This document shows, one piece after another, positions 63,197 to 64,000 of a DNA stretch of 64,000 nt. The notes under the pieces were generated by a model that was given only the letters and a program-made list of their open reading frames with translations, searched no databases and had not been told where the DNA came from. Position 1 is the first letter of the stretch. Each line of letters starts with the position of its first letter. The position numbers and the translations under genes were made by a program. Source of the stretch: VRUE01 sp963796705 (GTDB taxonomy: Bacteria > Actinomycetota > Thermoleophilia > Solirubrobacterales > 70-9); assembly GCA_963796705.1 (NCBI GenBank), contig CAWCMK010000002.1:310001-374000 (forward strand). Direction: 5' to 3'.

Positions 63197-63439
63197 CTAA
63201 CCGCAACCGAGACTTAGAGCCCTCGGAACGTGCGGAAGTTGCGACTGCGGCGCCTCGACATAGCAGGCATCGTTGAGAAATTTCCGAATCGGAATGCCCC
63301 AGGCTTCGACGTAACCAGCCTCGATCAGCGGGTTGACATCGCGTTCACTTTGATCCCACGTGAGCTTGTCTAAAGCGTCCCAGACGCGCCAAGGGGCATC
63401 GTCAGGATCGTCTACCGGAACCGGAGGGTCGATATCCAC
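63197..63439 (-). CDS. Hypothetical acidic protein, uncertain
   Basis: The frame gives an 80-residue acidic protein from GTG at 63439, MDIDPPVPVDDPDDAPWRVW, with LTWDQSERDVNPLIEAGYVE. The frame stays open upstream for about 28 codons with no start (LDVDPANDVAVIEAAGVD). It has no known match, but its composition differs from shadow frames. It lies between the broken membrane protein and tRNA-Leu. Confidence 0.35.
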   Translation of the reverse strand: MDIDPPVPVDDPDDAPWRVWDALDKLTWDQSERDVNPLIEAGYVEAWGIPIRKFLNDACYVEAPQSQLPHVPRALSLGCG

Positions 63440-63706
63440 ACCCGCCGCTTCGATGACCGCGACGTCGTTCGCTGGATCGACGTCGAGCGGCGTCGACTCG
63501 CGAAACCGCCGTCTGAGACGCGCTCAACGGCCCGACGACGCGTCCTCAAACAGCCCCAGGGGCAACGCCCCTGTCCGGACGCCTGGGACCTCCCGAGATG
63601 CACGCTGAACGAAAAATAGGCCCCGTTTGGGCCCACGGCGCCGACCGCTTAAGAAAACTCTCCGGTCGAGACTTTCAGAAGTGGCTATTTTGCAGGTATT
63701 TTATAG

Positions 63707-63792
<86 letters not shown>

Positions 63793-63870
63793 CTGTTGGC
63801 GGCGGATTCTAGATGCTCGGCATCGCGGTTACCTATCGCCTTGTATTCATCCGGGCGAGCCGCTAGCCTG

Positions 63871-63884
63871 CGAACAGGTGTTCG
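63871..63884 (+). promoter_or_regulatory. SOS box (LexA operator) before lexA
   Basis: CGAACAGGTGTTCG matches the Gram-positive/actinobacterial SOS box, with CGAAC and GTTCG half sites four bases apart. It lies 20 bases before the lexA start. A second, adjacent GTTCGAAC palindrome at 63880-63887 overlaps it. LexA would repress its own gene here until DNA damage triggers its cleavage. Confidence 0.9.
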
Positions 63885-63903
63885 AACACTCAGGAGGAAC
63901 GAT

Positions 63904-64000
63904 TTGGACCTGGACCTGACCAAGAGGCAGAAGGAGATCTTCGACTTCATCAGCCGATATGCCGCCAAGACCGGCTATCCGCCGACGGTGCGCGAGATCG
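63904..64000 (+). CDS. lexA: LexA repressor, 5' part
   Basis: The frame from TTG at 63904 gives LDLDLTKRQKEIFDFISRYA, then AKTGYPPTVREI, the N-terminal helix-turn-helix domain of LexA. AGGAGG stands 7 bases upstream. The gene runs off the window end, so the protease domain is not seen. An SOS box lies directly upstream, as in autoregulated lexA genes. Confidence 0.95.
   Translation, partial: MDLDLTKRQKEIFDFISRYAAKTGYPPTVREI

Overview
The window is 64 kb of high-GC DNA with dense, often overlapping genes and frequent GTG and TTG starts. The gene content fits an actinobacterium. The cytochrome c System I genes, the AlkB-rubredoxin-TetR unit and the cysteine-patterned secreted proteins make class Thermoleophilia (Solirubrobacterales-like) my best guess. 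That placement is inference from gene content, since no rRNA is present.

Layout. 0-4.6 kb: end of a glycosyltransferase, polyphosphate kinase, and a PhoU-like protein with a Pit phosphate transporter. 5.1-5.5 kb: a frameshifted SnoaL-like gene. 5.7-10.3 kb: a four-gene 2-oxoacid:ferredoxin oxidoreductase operon with its own flavoprotein/ferredoxin subunit. 10.4-13.1 kb: MaoC hydratase, a frameshifted acetyltransferase, SRPBCC, cupredoxin and enoyl-CoA hydratase genes. 13.2-23.8 kb: uvrC-rapZ, an ABC exporter, a VOC protein, then gap-pgk-tpiA-gpmI-tgt. 23.8-28.7 kb: a Ser/Thr kinase with a coupled lipoprotein, a phosphoesterase, argS and a degenerate BY-kinase-like ATPase. 28.7-29.7 kb: ccmH-ccmG. 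30.4 kb: tRNA-Gly(CCC). 30.5-34.4 kb: a copper module (CopC-CopD fusion, YcnI, an unknown membrane-anchored protein and two related small membrane proteins). 34.5-38.8 kb: a ZIP transporter behind a DtxR-type palindrome, a two-component system with a frameshifted kinase, UppP and an ArsR-like regulator. 38.8-41.7 kb: a 974-residue secreted protein built from four repeats. 42.5-45.5 kb: ccmE-ccmF and secG. 45.6-47.7 kb: the alkane hydroxylase operon alkB-rubredoxin-tetR with a readable promoter and operator. 47.7-55.4 kb: two related methyltransferases in inverted orientation, pdxH, a GMC oxidoreductase, dtd, a cupin and an SdsA-like alkylsulfatase. 55.6-63.7 kb: a gene-poor accessory stretch with an ISL3-family transposase, an NlpC/P60 protein, a VOC protein, two broken genes, a secreted protein and an acyl-CoA desaturase. 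It ends at tRNA-Leu(GAG) and lexA, which has an SOS box.

How the genes work together. Phosphate uptake sits beside polyphosphate synthesis. Lower glycolysis is one operon. Cytochrome c maturation is split between two loci that flank a copper-handling module, which suggests shared supply of metal and haem to respiratory enzymes. AlkB, rubredoxin, the desaturase, enoyl-CoA hydratases, an alkylsulfatase and the 2-oxoacid oxidoreductase point to use of alkanes and fatty acids. Five genes carry small indels, four of them single-base indels in or beside runs of the same base, so either pseudogenes or consensus sequencing errors are present.
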